From Peptoclostridium litorale DSM 5388 (GTDB lineage: Bacteria; Bacillota; Clostridia; Peptostreptococcales; Peptostreptococcaceae), in contig NZ_FSRH01000002.1 of assembly GCF_900141635.1 (NCBI RefSeq), forward strand, positions 245,276 to 309,275: a DNA stretch of 64,000 nucleotides. Reading direction: 5' to 3'. The notes beneath the pieces were generated by a model. The model was given only the letters and a program-made list of their open reading frames with translations. It had not been told where the DNA came from and ran no database searches. The position numbers and the translations under genes are program-made. The number at the start of each line of letters is the position of its first letter. Within the stretch, counting starts at the first letter, position 1. Shown here in pieces: positions 19,045 to 26,774 of this stretch.

Positions 19045-19983
19045 TTATTTTTTTTGCGCAATCCTTAGCTTTGCACTTCTAGACCTTGGGTTTACCTCTA
19101 TTTCCTCCTCGCTTGGAAGTATTGGCTTTCTTGTTATTATCTTCACTTCGCTTTTCTTGTCGCACATGCACATTGGAAGCTCTGGCGGACATACACAGCT
19201 TTTGGCAAGCTCTTTGAATGCATTTTTTACTATTCTGTCTTCAAGGGAATGGAATGTTATTATGCATATCCTTCCTCCCTTGTTCATAATTGATGCGGCA
19301 TCCCTTATTGTCTTTTCTATTACATCAAGTTCTCTGTTGACCTCTATCCTTATGGCCTGGAAAGTCCTCTTTGCAGGATGAGGCCCGTCGATTCTCGCCT
19401 TTTTTGGAATAGCTCTTTTTATTATGTCCACAAGCTCAAGAGTCGTCTCTATATCCTTTTCCTCTCTTGCCTCCACTATGAACTGCGCTATCCTTGCCGC
19501 CCAATTTTCCTCTCCGTATTCTCTTATTATCCTCTCAAGCTCCTCTTTGGAGTACTCGTTTACGACTTCCCTGGCTCCTGTTTTCACCCTGTTGTCCATT
19601 CTCATGTCAAGAGGCGCATCCTGCATGTACGAAAACCCTCTTTCAGCCTCGTCAAGCTGGTGAGATGAAACCCCAAGGTCCAAAAGCAAGCCGTCTATCT
19701 TTTCTATTCCAAGCTTTTCAATCTCCGACTTTATGTTTTCAAAATTACTGCGCACGAGCCTTATCCTGTCTCCATAAGGCTTTAGCCTCTCCTTTGCAGT
19801 GTTTATTGCGTTTATGTCCTGGTCAAACCCTACCAGCAGCCCGGCTTTAAGCCTCTTTGCTATTTCCGTGGAATGTCCCGCCCCGCCCAGCGTTCCATCA
19901 ACATATATTCCATCTGGCTTTATGTCAAGCCCCTGTATACATTCGTCCAAAAGTACCGAAACGTGATTAAATTCCAATTCCAT
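19045..19983 (-). CDS. rsmH: 16S rRNA (cytosine-1402-N4)-methyltransferase
   Basis: SAM-dependent enzyme (old name MraW) that methylates C1402 in the ribosomal P site. The 312-aa protein starts with [14 protein letters not shown], followed by the SAM-binding [12 protein letters not shown], then [19 protein letters not shown], and ends with [12 protein letters not shown] and [10 protein letters not shown], all typical. It is the first gene of the dcw run. mraZ, which normally precedes it and regulates the cluster, is not in the adjoining 159 bp. Confidence 0.96.
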   Translation of the reverse strand: MELEFNHVSVLLDECIQGLDIKPDGIYVDGTLGGAGHSTEIAKRLKAGLLVGFDQDINAINTAKERLKPYGDRIRLVRSNFENIKSEIEKLGIEKIDGLLLDLGVSSHQLDEAERGFSYMQDAPLDMRMDNRVKTGAREVVNEYSKEELERIIREYGEENWAARIAQFIVEAREEKDIETTLELVDIIKRAIPKKARIDGPHPAKRTFQAIRIEVNRELDVIEKTIRDAASIMNKGGRICIITFHSLEDRIVKNAFKELAKSCVCPPELPMCMCDKKSEVKIITRKPILPSEEEIEVNPRSRSAKLRIAQKK

Positions 19984-20014
19984 CTCTCCCCACTCTTATT
20001 TTCATATATCCTCT

Positions 20015-20045
20015 ATTATACAACGTCAACATACAACCTTGTCAT
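20015..20045 (-). promoter_or_regulatory. Possible promoter of the dcw cluster
   Basis: Minus-strand ATGACA (20045-20040) and a perfect TATAAT (20020-20015) are separated by 19 bp, longer than ideal, about 32 bp before rsmH. The -10 is convincing; the -35 is weak. Confidence 0.35.
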
Positions 20046-20119
20046 AGTACGATATTACTAGTCATTATTCTGATTTATATGCTTATTTCATTATAACTTG
20101 AATTCTTTTTCATGGCAAA

Positions 20120-20151
20120 GCCGCATAGCTCAGCTCACGGCTCTATGCGGC
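20120..20151 (-). terminator. Hairpin at the end of lgt
   Basis: Arms GCCGCATAG (20120-20128) and CTATGCGGC (20143-20151) form a 9-bp perfect stem spanning the lgt stop codon, followed on the minus strand by only three T. It is a plausible but weak terminator between lgt and rsmH. Confidence 0.45.
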
Positions 20152-20883
20152 ATTTGTGTTCTTCTTTGTCATTATCATATTTATAATTATGGCAATACCT
20201 ATAAGAACTATGCTTATCACCTGTGCCATTCTAAGCGGTCCGAGCATCAGGCTGTCAGTCCTAAGGCCTTCTATCCAAAAACGCCCCAGAGAATAGGCCA
20301 TCATGTACACCACCATAACCTGACCTTCGTATCTCTTTTTTCTCCTCATAAAAAGAAGAAGTGCAAACACACCTAAGTTCCATATCGATTCATAAAGAAA
20401 TGTCGGGTGAACCTTCATGCCGTCCACCATTATTCCCCACGGCAAATCAGTCGGCCCCCCATGTGCCTCCTGGTTTATGAAATTCCCCCATCTTCCTATG
20501 GCTTGGCCGAGTATGAGGCTGGGAGCCGTAATGTCCACAAGTTTTGGAAAGCTGAGCTTTTTGACCCTGCAGAATATATATCCTGCCAAAACGCCCCCTA
20601 TGACTCCTCCGTGTATGGCCATTCCTCCAAGCCTAGTGTTGATCATCTTTAGAAAATCCCCGCTGTAATAGCTCCAGTTAAATATGACATAGTAGGCTCT
20701 TGCACCAACTATGGCTGATGGTATCGCCACAAGGAAAAGGTCAAGCATTGTGTTTTCTTCAATCCCCTGCCTTTTGGCCTCTCTGAGCGCCAAAACCATT
20801 CCAATCAGTATTCCCGATGCCATGAGTATGCCATACCACCTTATGTCTATTCCAAATATCCTGAATGCAACAGGATCTATCAT
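20143..20883 (-). CDS. lgt: Prolipoprotein diacylglyceryl transferase
   Basis: Membrane enzyme that attaches diacylglycerol from phosphatidylglycerol to the lipobox cysteine of prolipoproteins; the NupN-like lipoprotein in this window would be a substrate. The 246-aa product has about seven helices, the RWYG start segment, IHGGVIGG and the Lgt signature GRWGNFINQEAHGG containing the essential arginine. ATG 20883 is preceded by GGAGG at 7 nt; the frame extends upstream but with no better start. It is separated from the M16 genes by a terminator and from rsmH by about 160 bp. Confidence 0.95.
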   Translation of the reverse strand: MIDPVAFRIFGIDIRWYGILMASGILIGMVLALREAKRQGIEENTMLDLFLVAIPSAIVGARAYYVIFNWSYYSGDFLKMINTRLGGMAIHGGVIGGVLAGYIFCRVKKLSFPKLVDITAPSLILGQAIGRWGNFINQEAHGGPTDLPWGIMVDGMKVHPTFLYESIWNLGVFALLLFMRRKKRYEGQVMVVYMMAYSLGRFWIEGLRTDSLMLGPLRMAQVISIVLIGIAIIINMIMTKKNTNAA

Positions 20884-20964
20884 ACTTACACCTCCAGCAC
20901 ACATAAATGCTTTACAATAAAATTCAGTTTTATATTTTTAAATCCAATCTCTTTTACAGCCTAT

Positions 20965-20993
20965 AAAAAAGCCAGGCAAAAGCCTAGCTTTTT
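20965..20993 (-). terminator. Terminator of the yfmF-yfmH operon
   Basis: Stem GCTAGGC/GCCTGGC (one mismatch) with TTTT loop, extended by A/T pairs and followed on the minus strand by six T. It lies just after the second M16 gene. Confidence 0.8.
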
Positions 20994-21031
20994 CATACTT
21001 CATTATAATTGTAGACAATCCCAAAGTCAAT

Positions 21032-22312
21032 TTATTTGGGATGTATTATTGATATTACGCTATTTTCCCTGTTGAAATGGTCAAACAGCCTTTTTTGAAC
21101 GCTTTCGAACTCTATTCCCTTTAATACATCCATATATTCAAGGAGGTTTATTCCCTTGAAATGGTATGATATGAAATTGTTTGCGATAAATTCAAGCGAA
21201 TCGAAGTATTTTATGAAAGCTCCTATGTGCTTTTTCTTTATCCTCTCGAATTTTTCACGGTCAAGGCCTTCCTTCTTGTACTTTTCAATGTACTCAAACA
21301 TCTTTTCTCTGACCTTGTAAGGGTCTTTTGACTCTCCGCCGGCAACTGTATATCCGTAGTCAGGCAAAAGAGTGTATGACGCCGAAAAATTTTCGTTTAT
21401 AATACCATTTGAATACAGCTCGTCATAAAACTCGCTTCCCTTTTTGAATATCATGTCTATTAGTATATCTGTTGCAAGCTCTTTTTTAAGAAGGGTTTTC
21501 CCAAAATCGCCAACCTCGGTCTCCTTGAACCCTATGTTGAACATCGGCATTGAAACCGAAAGGCTCTCGACCATTTCCTCAACGCTTATGTTTGAAGGCT
21601 CCTCTGGCTGGAATCTTTCTATCTCCCTATCTGCAAGGCTCTTGTCCTGGTCTTTTGAAGATCTTTTCACAACGTCAACTATGTTGCCCCAGTCAAGATC
21701 CCCCACAACAAACAAGGCCATATTCTGAGGGCTGTAGAATGTATTGTAACAGTCGTAAAGCTCCTCTTTTGTTATCTTGTATATGCTCTCGACAGTTCCC
21801 GCTATGTCTATTTTATTTGGATGCTCGACGTACATTGCCTTAAGAGTATTGAAATACACCTTCCAGTCGGCATTATCGTCATACATTTTTATTTCCTGGG
21901 CAATTATCCCTTTTTCCTTTTCTACGTTCTCGTCTGTAAAATGAGGCGACTGTACATATTCTATGAGGTGCTCAAGAGCCTCATAAAAGTTTGCAGTGGC
22001 CGTGAAAAGGTATGAAGTCATAGTAAAATTGGTGTATGCATTTGCGCTTACCCCAAGCTGTGCAAACCTGTCAAAGGCATTACCTCCGTCGGGCTGCTCG
22101 AACATCTTGTGCTCAAGAAAATGTGCGATCCCCTCATTGACACTTAGCTTTTCACTCTTTCCAAGCGGTATGAATTCAAGGTCGTTTGACCCGTAGTTTG
22201 TCGAAAATACCGCGTACTGCTTCGTAAATCCTTTTTTTGGCATATAGAAAATTTCAAGCCCGTTTTCAAGCTTTTCGTAGTAAAGTTCTTCCTTTAATAT
22301 ATCGTTTGTCAT
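21032..22312 (-). CDS. yfmH: M16 family zinc peptidase, YfmH type
   Basis: Insulinase-like protease of the pair annotated as EF-P 5-aminopentanol modification-associated YfmF/YfmH in Bacillus. The 426-aa protein keeps the inverted zinc motif HFLEH (about 65-69) with the downstream glutamate region, so it is the catalytic partner. MTNDILKEELYYEKLENGL matches the usual N-terminus, so I place the start at ATG 22312; a GTG six codons upstream next to the AGGGGG run is the alternative. It follows yfmF with almost no gap, as expected for a heterodimer. Its in vivo substrate is not shown by the sequence. Confidence 0.85.
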   Translation of the reverse strand: MTNDILKEELYYEKLENGLEIFYMPKKGFTKQYAVFSTNYGSNDLEFIPLGKSEKLSVNEGIAHFLEHKMFEQPDGGNAFDRFAQLGVSANAYTNFTMTSYLFTATANFYEALEHLIEYVQSPHFTDENVEKEKGIIAQEIKMYDDNADWKVYFNTLKAMYVEHPNKIDIAGTVESIYKITKEELYDCYNTFYSPQNMALFVVGDLDWGNIVDVVKRSSKDQDKSLADREIERFQPEEPSNISVEEMVESLSVSMPMFNIGFKETEVGDFGKTLLKKELATDILIDMIFKKGSEFYDELYSNGIINENFSASYTLLPDYGYTVAGGESKDPYKVREKMFEYIEKYKKEGLDREKFERIKKKHIGAFIKYFDSLEFIANNFISYHFKGINLLEYMDVLKGIEFESVQKRLFDHFNRENSVISIIHPK

Positions 22313-22333
22313 TTTTTTCAAATCCCACACCCC

Positions 22334-23602
22334 CTAGTCTCTTAAAAAATAGACCGTATCCATTTTTATTTTCTTAGAAGCCTCAGAAACCTCTTCCTTT
22401 GTAACGGCCTTTATCTTTTGTATCATCTGCTCCGGAGTCTCGAAAATACCGCTCACAAGCTGTCCATAGTAAAACTCTGAAAGCGCCCCTATGCTGTCCG
22501 TCATGGACCTTAGCGAATTTACTATGGCATTTTTGCTGTTTTCCATCTCTTCGTCGCTTATCCTGCCCTTTTTCATGTCTGTCATTTCCTTTTCTATAAG
22601 CTTTAGAGCCTTTTCATAGTTTTCAACTTCTATTCCCGAGGAAATAAACATAAGCGCCTTGTACTTTTCTATGCTCGAATATATATAGTAGCAAAGGCTT
22701 TCCTTCTCCCTTATATTTAGGAACATTTTAGAGTGCGCTCCCCCACCTAGTATGCTTGAATATAGCGCAAGCGGATAGTACTCCTTGTCCGTAAAGTGTA
22801 TGTTCGTCCTAAATCCTATGCACATCTTGCCCTGGGTGACGTCGAAGTGTTCTGTAATTTCCTTCTTCTTTTCGGGAATCTTGTATACTTCCTCCTTGGG
22901 TATTTCGACTATCTCCCTGTCATTGGCGATATTCACGTCAAAGAGACTCTTTATGCTGCTTATTACCCTGTCCCTTTCAATATCTCCAACCACAAGTACG
23001 TCTATGGGTGATGTGCTTATTATATTTTCATAGTGCTCGTAAAGGCTATTTCTATCTATAAGGTCAATATCATCCTCATATCCGTCCTCGTGTATGCTGT
23101 AGTTTTCACCACTGCACATTTCCTCTATACATCTTTCGACTGCATAGCTTGCCTTGTCATTTATCCTTCCCCTTATTGCATCTCTAAGGTTTTGGGCTTC
23201 TATGTCGAAATACTCCGGCTTGAAGCCTCCATCTTGCATAAGCGGATTGAAAATTATATCCTTTAAAAAGTCCATTCCCTTTTCAAATATGTCCTCATCT
23301 ATGAACTTGTCATTGGTCATAACGAGCTTAAAGCTCATTATCTGTCTTTCTCCCTTTTTGCCTACGCTTGCAACAAGCTTTGAGCCGTACAGTTCGTCGA
23401 GCATCCTTGATATTTCAACCTGATTTTCATACCCCTTGCTTCCGCTTTTAAGTACATACGGAAGAAGTGCGTTTTTAGTGGCCTCTTCCCTAACAAGTGG
23501 CCTTTTTATGTAAACACTTACAAGATTAGTCTTAAACTTATTGTTTTCAACATATATAAGATTGACACCTTTTTTTATCTCTATCTTTTCAAAGCCTTCC
23601 AA
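22334..23602 (-). CDS. yfmF: M16 family peptidase-like protein, YfmF type (non-catalytic)
   Basis: Partner of the downstream YfmH-like peptidase. The 422-aa product has the paired M16 fold regions but no HxxEH: the equivalent stretch reads LLPYVLKSGSKGYENQVEISRMLDELYG. It is therefore expected to be the inactive subunit, as in other M16B heterodimers. It starts at TTG 23602 with GGGAGG nine bases upstream. A promoter with an extended -10 lies about 50 bp before it. Confidence 0.83.
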   Translation of the reverse strand: MEGFEKIEIKKGVNLIYVENNKFKTNLVSVYIKRPLVREEATKNALLPYVLKSGSKGYENQVEISRMLDELYGSKLVASVGKKGERQIMSFKLVMTNDKFIDEDIFEKGMDFLKDIIFNPLMQDGGFKPEYFDIEAQNLRDAIRGRINDKASYAVERCIEEMCSGENYSIHEDGYEDDIDLIDRNSLYEHYENIISTSPIDVLVVGDIERDRVISSIKSLFDVNIANDREIVEIPKEEVYKIPEKKKEITEHFDVTQGKMCIGFRTNIHFTDKEYYPLALYSSILGGGAHSKMFLNIREKESLCYYIYSSIEKYKALMFISSGIEVENYEKALKLIEKEMTDMKKGRISDEEMENSKNAIVNSLRSMTDSIGALSEFYYGQLVSGIFETPEQMIQKIKAVTKEEVSEASKKIKMDTVYFLRD

Positions 23603-23834
23603 ATGGCATACCTCCCTTTATAATATTATTATTGAACTGATTCATACATACGTATTATACCATTTTTATGCAAACCAGACTCATATAATTGCAAATGTTG
23701 TTGCAATGTGGTGGGATGAGCATCCAAGCATCTTACGCAAGTTTTATCCCTCTACAAAATTATAACACCTACAAATGTAGGAATAAAATTCTTAACCTAT
23801 TAGCTTCAAAAACTTCTTATAATGTCACATTATG
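23603..23834. other. Intergenic region between yfmF and ychF with two small inverted repeats
   Basis: This divergent spacer holds the yfmF promoter and two symmetric sites: ATTGCAA/TTGCAAT with a 6-bp spacer (23688-23707) and CCTACA-AA-TGTAGG (23768-23781). Either could bind a dimeric regulator; the second could also be a weak hairpin. No gene is evident in it. Confidence 0.4.
23652..23662 (-). promoter_or_regulatory. Extended -10 promoter of the yfmF-yfmH operon
   Basis: Minus strand TGGTATAAT (TATAAT at 23659-23654) matches the extended -10 form; no good -35 is seen at 17 bp. It sits about 50 bp before the yfmF start. Confidence 0.5.
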
Positions 23835-23863
23835 TTGAATATATGTTCCATATAGAGTATAAT
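23835..23863 (+). promoter_or_regulatory. Sigma-A type promoter of ychF
   Basis: TTGAAT (23835-23840), 17-bp spacer, TATAAT (23858-23863): near-consensus housekeeping promoter, about 85 bp before the ychF start. Confidence 0.75.
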
Positions 23864-23947
23864 ATTTCTGCATGAGATATATTTTTGGAAAAATATTGAA
23901 TAAGAAGCCAAAGCTTTTATAATAAACATATGAAAGGAAGATATTTA

Positions 23948-25042
23948 ATGAAATTAGGTATAGTAGGACTACCTAACGTAGGTAAGAGTACACTTTTTAA
24001 TGCAATAACACAGGCAGGTGCCGAATCTGCAAACTATCCATTTTGTACAATAGACCCGAACATAGGTGTCGTTTCAGTTCCAGACAAGAGACTTGATGTT
24101 CTTGCCGGAATATACGGATCTGAAAAGATTCTTCCAACTGCAATAGAGTTTTGCGACATAGCAGGACTTGTAAAGGGAGCCAGCAAGGGTGAAGGTCTTG
24201 GAAACAAGTTCCTTTCTCACATAAGGGAAGTCGAATCCATAGTTCACGTTGTAAGATGTTTCGAGGACCCTAACGTTGTACACGTTGACGGATGCATAGG
24301 ACCTCTAAGAGACATAGAAACTATAAACCTTGAGCTTATATTCTCTGACCTTGATATGATAGAAAAAAGAATCCAAAAAACTCAAAAGCTTTCAAAGAGC
24401 GACAAATCGCTTGTTTCTGAGCTTGAACTTCTAAACAGGATAAAAGATACTCTTGAAAGTGACAAATGTGCAAGAACAATGGATCTTTCAGACGACGAGG
24501 CTGAAATTGTAAAGTCACTTAACCTGCTTACTTTCAAGCCTGTTATATACGCTGCAAACGTATCTGAGGATGATCTTGCAGATGACGGCGAAAACAACGA
24601 AAACGTGGCAGTTGTAAGAGAATATGCAAAAACTGAAGATGCGGAAGTAGTTGTGGTATGCGCGCAGATAGAGGCCGAGATATCAGAGCTTGAAGAAGAC
24701 GAGAAGAAGGCTTTCCTTGAGGATCTTGGACTTGCCGAGTCAGGTCTTGACAAGCTTATAAAGGCTGGATACTCACTTCTTGGTCTTATAAGCTTCCTTA
24801 CTGCTGGACCAAAGGAGACAAGGGCTTGGACTGTAAAGATGGGAAGCAAGGCTCCACAGGCGGCAGGAAGAATACACACTGACTTCGAAAGAGGTTTCAT
24901 AAGAGCCGAGGTTGTAGCTTTTGATGACATCTCAAGAGAGGGAAGCATGAATGCTGCAAAGGACAAGGGCCTTGTCAGAGTAGAAGGCAAGGAATACATC
25001 GTAAACGACGGAGATGTAATGCTGTTTAGATTCAACGTGTAA
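23948..25042 (+). CDS. ychF: Ribosome-binding ATPase YchF (OLA1 family)
   Basis: Obg-related P-loop protein that prefers ATP and binds ribosomes; linked to stress and redox responses. The 364-aa protein has G1 GLPNVGKSTLFN (about 8-19), the switch region YPFCTIDPN, G3 DIAGLVKGASKGEGLGN, a coiled-coil insert (about 130-200) and the C-terminal TGS domain (about 278-362). The guanine-specifying NKxD is replaced by YAANVSED, as expected for an ATPase. ATG 23948 follows AGGAAG at 7 nt. It is monocistronic between a strong promoter and a strong terminator. Confidence 0.96.
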   Translation: MKLGIVGLPNVGKSTLFNAITQAGAESANYPFCTIDPNIGVVSVPDKRLDVLAGIYGSEKILPTAIEFCDIAGLVKGASKGEGLGNKFLSHIREVESIVHVVRCFEDPNVVHVDGCIGPLRDIETINLELIFSDLDMIEKRIQKTQKLSKSDKSLVSELELLNRIKDTLESDKCARTMDLSDDEAEIVKSLNLLTFKPVIYAANVSEDDLADDGENNENVAVVREYAKTEDAEVVVVCAQIEAEISELEEDEKKAFLEDLGLAESGLDKLIKAGYSLLGLISFLTAGPKETRAWTVKMGSKAPQAAGRIHTDFERGFIRAEVVAFDDISREGSMNAAKDKGLVRVEGKEYIVNDGDVMLFRFNV

Positions 25043-25067
25043 TACAATTTATAAATTCAATATATAT

Positions 25068-25106
25068 CAGCTGCAGACTTTGTTAAAAGTCATGCAGCTG
25101 TTTTTT
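25068..25106 (+). terminator. Terminator of ychF
   Basis: CAGCTGCA (25068-25075) pairs with TGCAGCTG (25093-25100), with an inner GACTTT/AAAGTC stem, then six T. A strong rho-independent terminator. The left arm also faces the accessory block transcribed toward it. Confidence 0.88.
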
Positions 25107-25153
25107 CATGGAAAAACAAATTTCATATGCTGCAATCGAATATGATATGTATT

Positions 25154-25417
25154 TCATCTTTGAAGCCTGCTTGAACAGCTATTGCAGTATTTCAAGTCGT
25201 CATTTCGAATTCTGCTGTCGAACCTTTTCTCGCATGCAGGACACTTGAACTGCATGTCGAAATAGATTCCCATTCCAAAAATTAGAATGAACAGCGCAAA
25301 TCTCAGTGCGCCTTCGAGAAATACTGCAGGAATAGTGCTCAAAATGAAGCTTATGAATCCGTATCTTTTGAATCTTACAGCCCTCTTGAACCTTTCAAAA
25401 ACTTCTTCTTCGCTCAT
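25154..25417 (-). CDS. Small two-helix membrane protein with C-terminal zinc ribbon, last gene of the Wadjet block
   Basis: Unknown 87-aa protein. A charged N-terminus (1-19) is followed by two hydrophobic segments (about 20-35 and 37-53), then a C-terminal zinc ribbon with CPAC (about 59-62) and CNSC (about 78-81). Its ATG is 4 bp after the jetD stop codon and no terminator intervenes, so it is very probably co-transcribed and translationally coupled to the Wadjet genes. A membrane-anchored metal-binding accessory is plausible but inferred only from position. I do not recognise a named family; it could also be an unrelated passenger gene. Confidence 0.75.
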   Translation of the reverse strand: MSEEEVFERFKRAVRFKRYGFISFILSTIPAVFLEGALRFALFILIFGMGIYFDMQFKCPACEKRFDSRIRNDDLKYCNSCSSRLQR

Positions 25418-25421
25418 TCCT

Positions 25422-26774
25422 TCATCTCCATTCTAAATTTCCAGCATAATTGCAATTCCCCTCAGCCAGGCCATCCACATCACATATTAGCTCTTTCACT
25501 ATATTTTCCTGGTACCCTGCAAATCCCTTTTTTTCTATGGCTTTTGCTATATCTTCAAGCTCCGTATTTTCAAATCCGCCTAGCTTTTTCATTCTTGCGG
25601 GGTCAATAAATATGCTTGAAACAGCCTTCTCGTAGTCACAAGATGCATATCTCCAAAATACAAACCCCTTGCCGTATCTTTCCTTAAGTTTCATTGCTAT
25701 TTGAAGGCCTTCGGGATCAAAATCGCCTGAATACCATATCTGGGTTCCTTGGGCAGACAGCATATCGAGAAGTATTAATGATGCAAGCTTCACCTGCCCG
25801 AATGTACACACAAGGGGCGGACTCTTTATGTTTGAGCATTCAAGTATCTCGCTGAATACTGCAGGGTTTTCGACCACAAACACCCTGTCGAATCTGCATT
25901 CCACACTGTCTACATTCCCAAGGTTGGATACCGAGACCTGAAGGGGCTCACCTCTTTGACAAAACCCCATCCAGCCTTCATGTTCCTCCTCTCCAATATA
26001 TCCGACAATGCCGCTGCAGATAGTAAAGTTTGAAACCTCATCAATCACTATTCCAGCCCCGTAGAGAAGGTACGCCCTTTCTTCTGCATTTTGGGGGATT
26101 TTCTCGCCGTATATGTCCGACAATGCATGCATAAACAGCTTGTCGCATTCACCTCCCCTGTCGAAGTCATGCGGGCCGTCACCCCATTCAGATGCAAATA
26201 TCGCAAGCCGCTGTTTTTTCCCTAGTCTTTCAGGGAGGTTGCTCAGCGCATGCATCACCTTTTGTATATCATGCCTCAAAGCGACCCTGTCGGCATTATA
26301 CCTTTTCACTATTGTCCTGCGTCCGGCATCGCCGTTGCTGAGCGCCTTGACAAGCCATTCACAGGAGGAAGACCCTGCGAAGCTTTCAATGATCTCTTCG
26401 AAAAATTCATCCTTTTGGCGCTCATGCATAAGTTTTTCAGCTTCCCTTGTCAGTACGTCCTCTTCAAAATATTCGCATATCAAATCCACAAGTGAGACTC
26501 CTGAAAAAGGAGTATTTTCAAGGGCGCTTTGGACCTTTTCCAGCTTGATACTTATTCTGGGCTTGTAGCAGTTTTTTCCCAAAAGGCCAGTGAGGGATTC
26601 CTTCTCCTCCTCGCTAAGGTCCAAAAGCTTAACACTGCCTCCTATCCTTCCCATGCTCCTGTATTTATCTTTCATCTTTTCAAACAGCCTGTCGAACCCC
26701 TTGCTGCTTTTGAAGTATCCCGCGGCCTTTTGGACAAGGCCGTTGTATGAGTCATCAGACTTACTGCATTTCAT
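25422..26774 (-). CDS. jetD: Wadjet type II nuclease subunit JetD (DUF2399)
   Basis: Toprim-related nuclease subunit that cleaves DNA in Wadjet, a system that recognises and cuts small circular plasmids. The 450-aa product ends in a DUF2399-like domain: FVVENPAVF carrying a candidate acidic residue, PPLVCTFGQVKLASLILLDML and YSGDFDPEGLQIAMKL, whose GDFDxxG holds the DxD metal ligands. The N-terminal half (1-220) matches the less conserved arm region of TIGR02679 proteins. ATG 26774 is placed within the last codons of jetC, with GGGAG upstream. Family assignment is by motif recognition and was not tested by search. Confidence 0.88.
   Translation of the reverse strand: MKCSKSDDSYNGLVQKAAGYFKSSKGFDRLFEKMKDKYRSMGRIGGSVKLLDLSEEEKESLTGLLGKNCYKPRISIKLEKVQSALENTPFSGVSLVDLICEYFEEDVLTREAEKLMHERQKDEFFEEIIESFAGSSSCEWLVKALSNGDAGRRTIVKRYNADRVALRHDIQKVMHALSNLPERLGKKQRLAIFASEWGDGPHDFDRGGECDKLFMHALSDIYGEKIPQNAEERAYLLYGAGIVIDEVSNFTICSGIVGYIGEEEHEGWMGFCQRGEPLQVSVSNLGNVDSVECRFDRVFVVENPAVFSEILECSNIKSPPLVCTFGQVKLASLILLDMLSAQGTQIWYSGDFDPEGLQIAMKLKERYGKGFVFWRYASCDYEKAVSSIFIDPARMKKLGGFENTELEDIAKAIEKKGFAGYQENIVKELICDVDGLAEGNCNYAGNLEWR

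Noticed and set aside
20905..20964. Possible mraZ or small gene between lgt and the M16 operon
   Set aside because: Region is short and A/T rich, holding only the M16 terminator and the lgt leader.
24382..25047. 221-codon open frame on the minus strand across ychF
   Set aside because: Ser/Leu-rich shadow of ychF; ychF has full domains, promoter and terminator.
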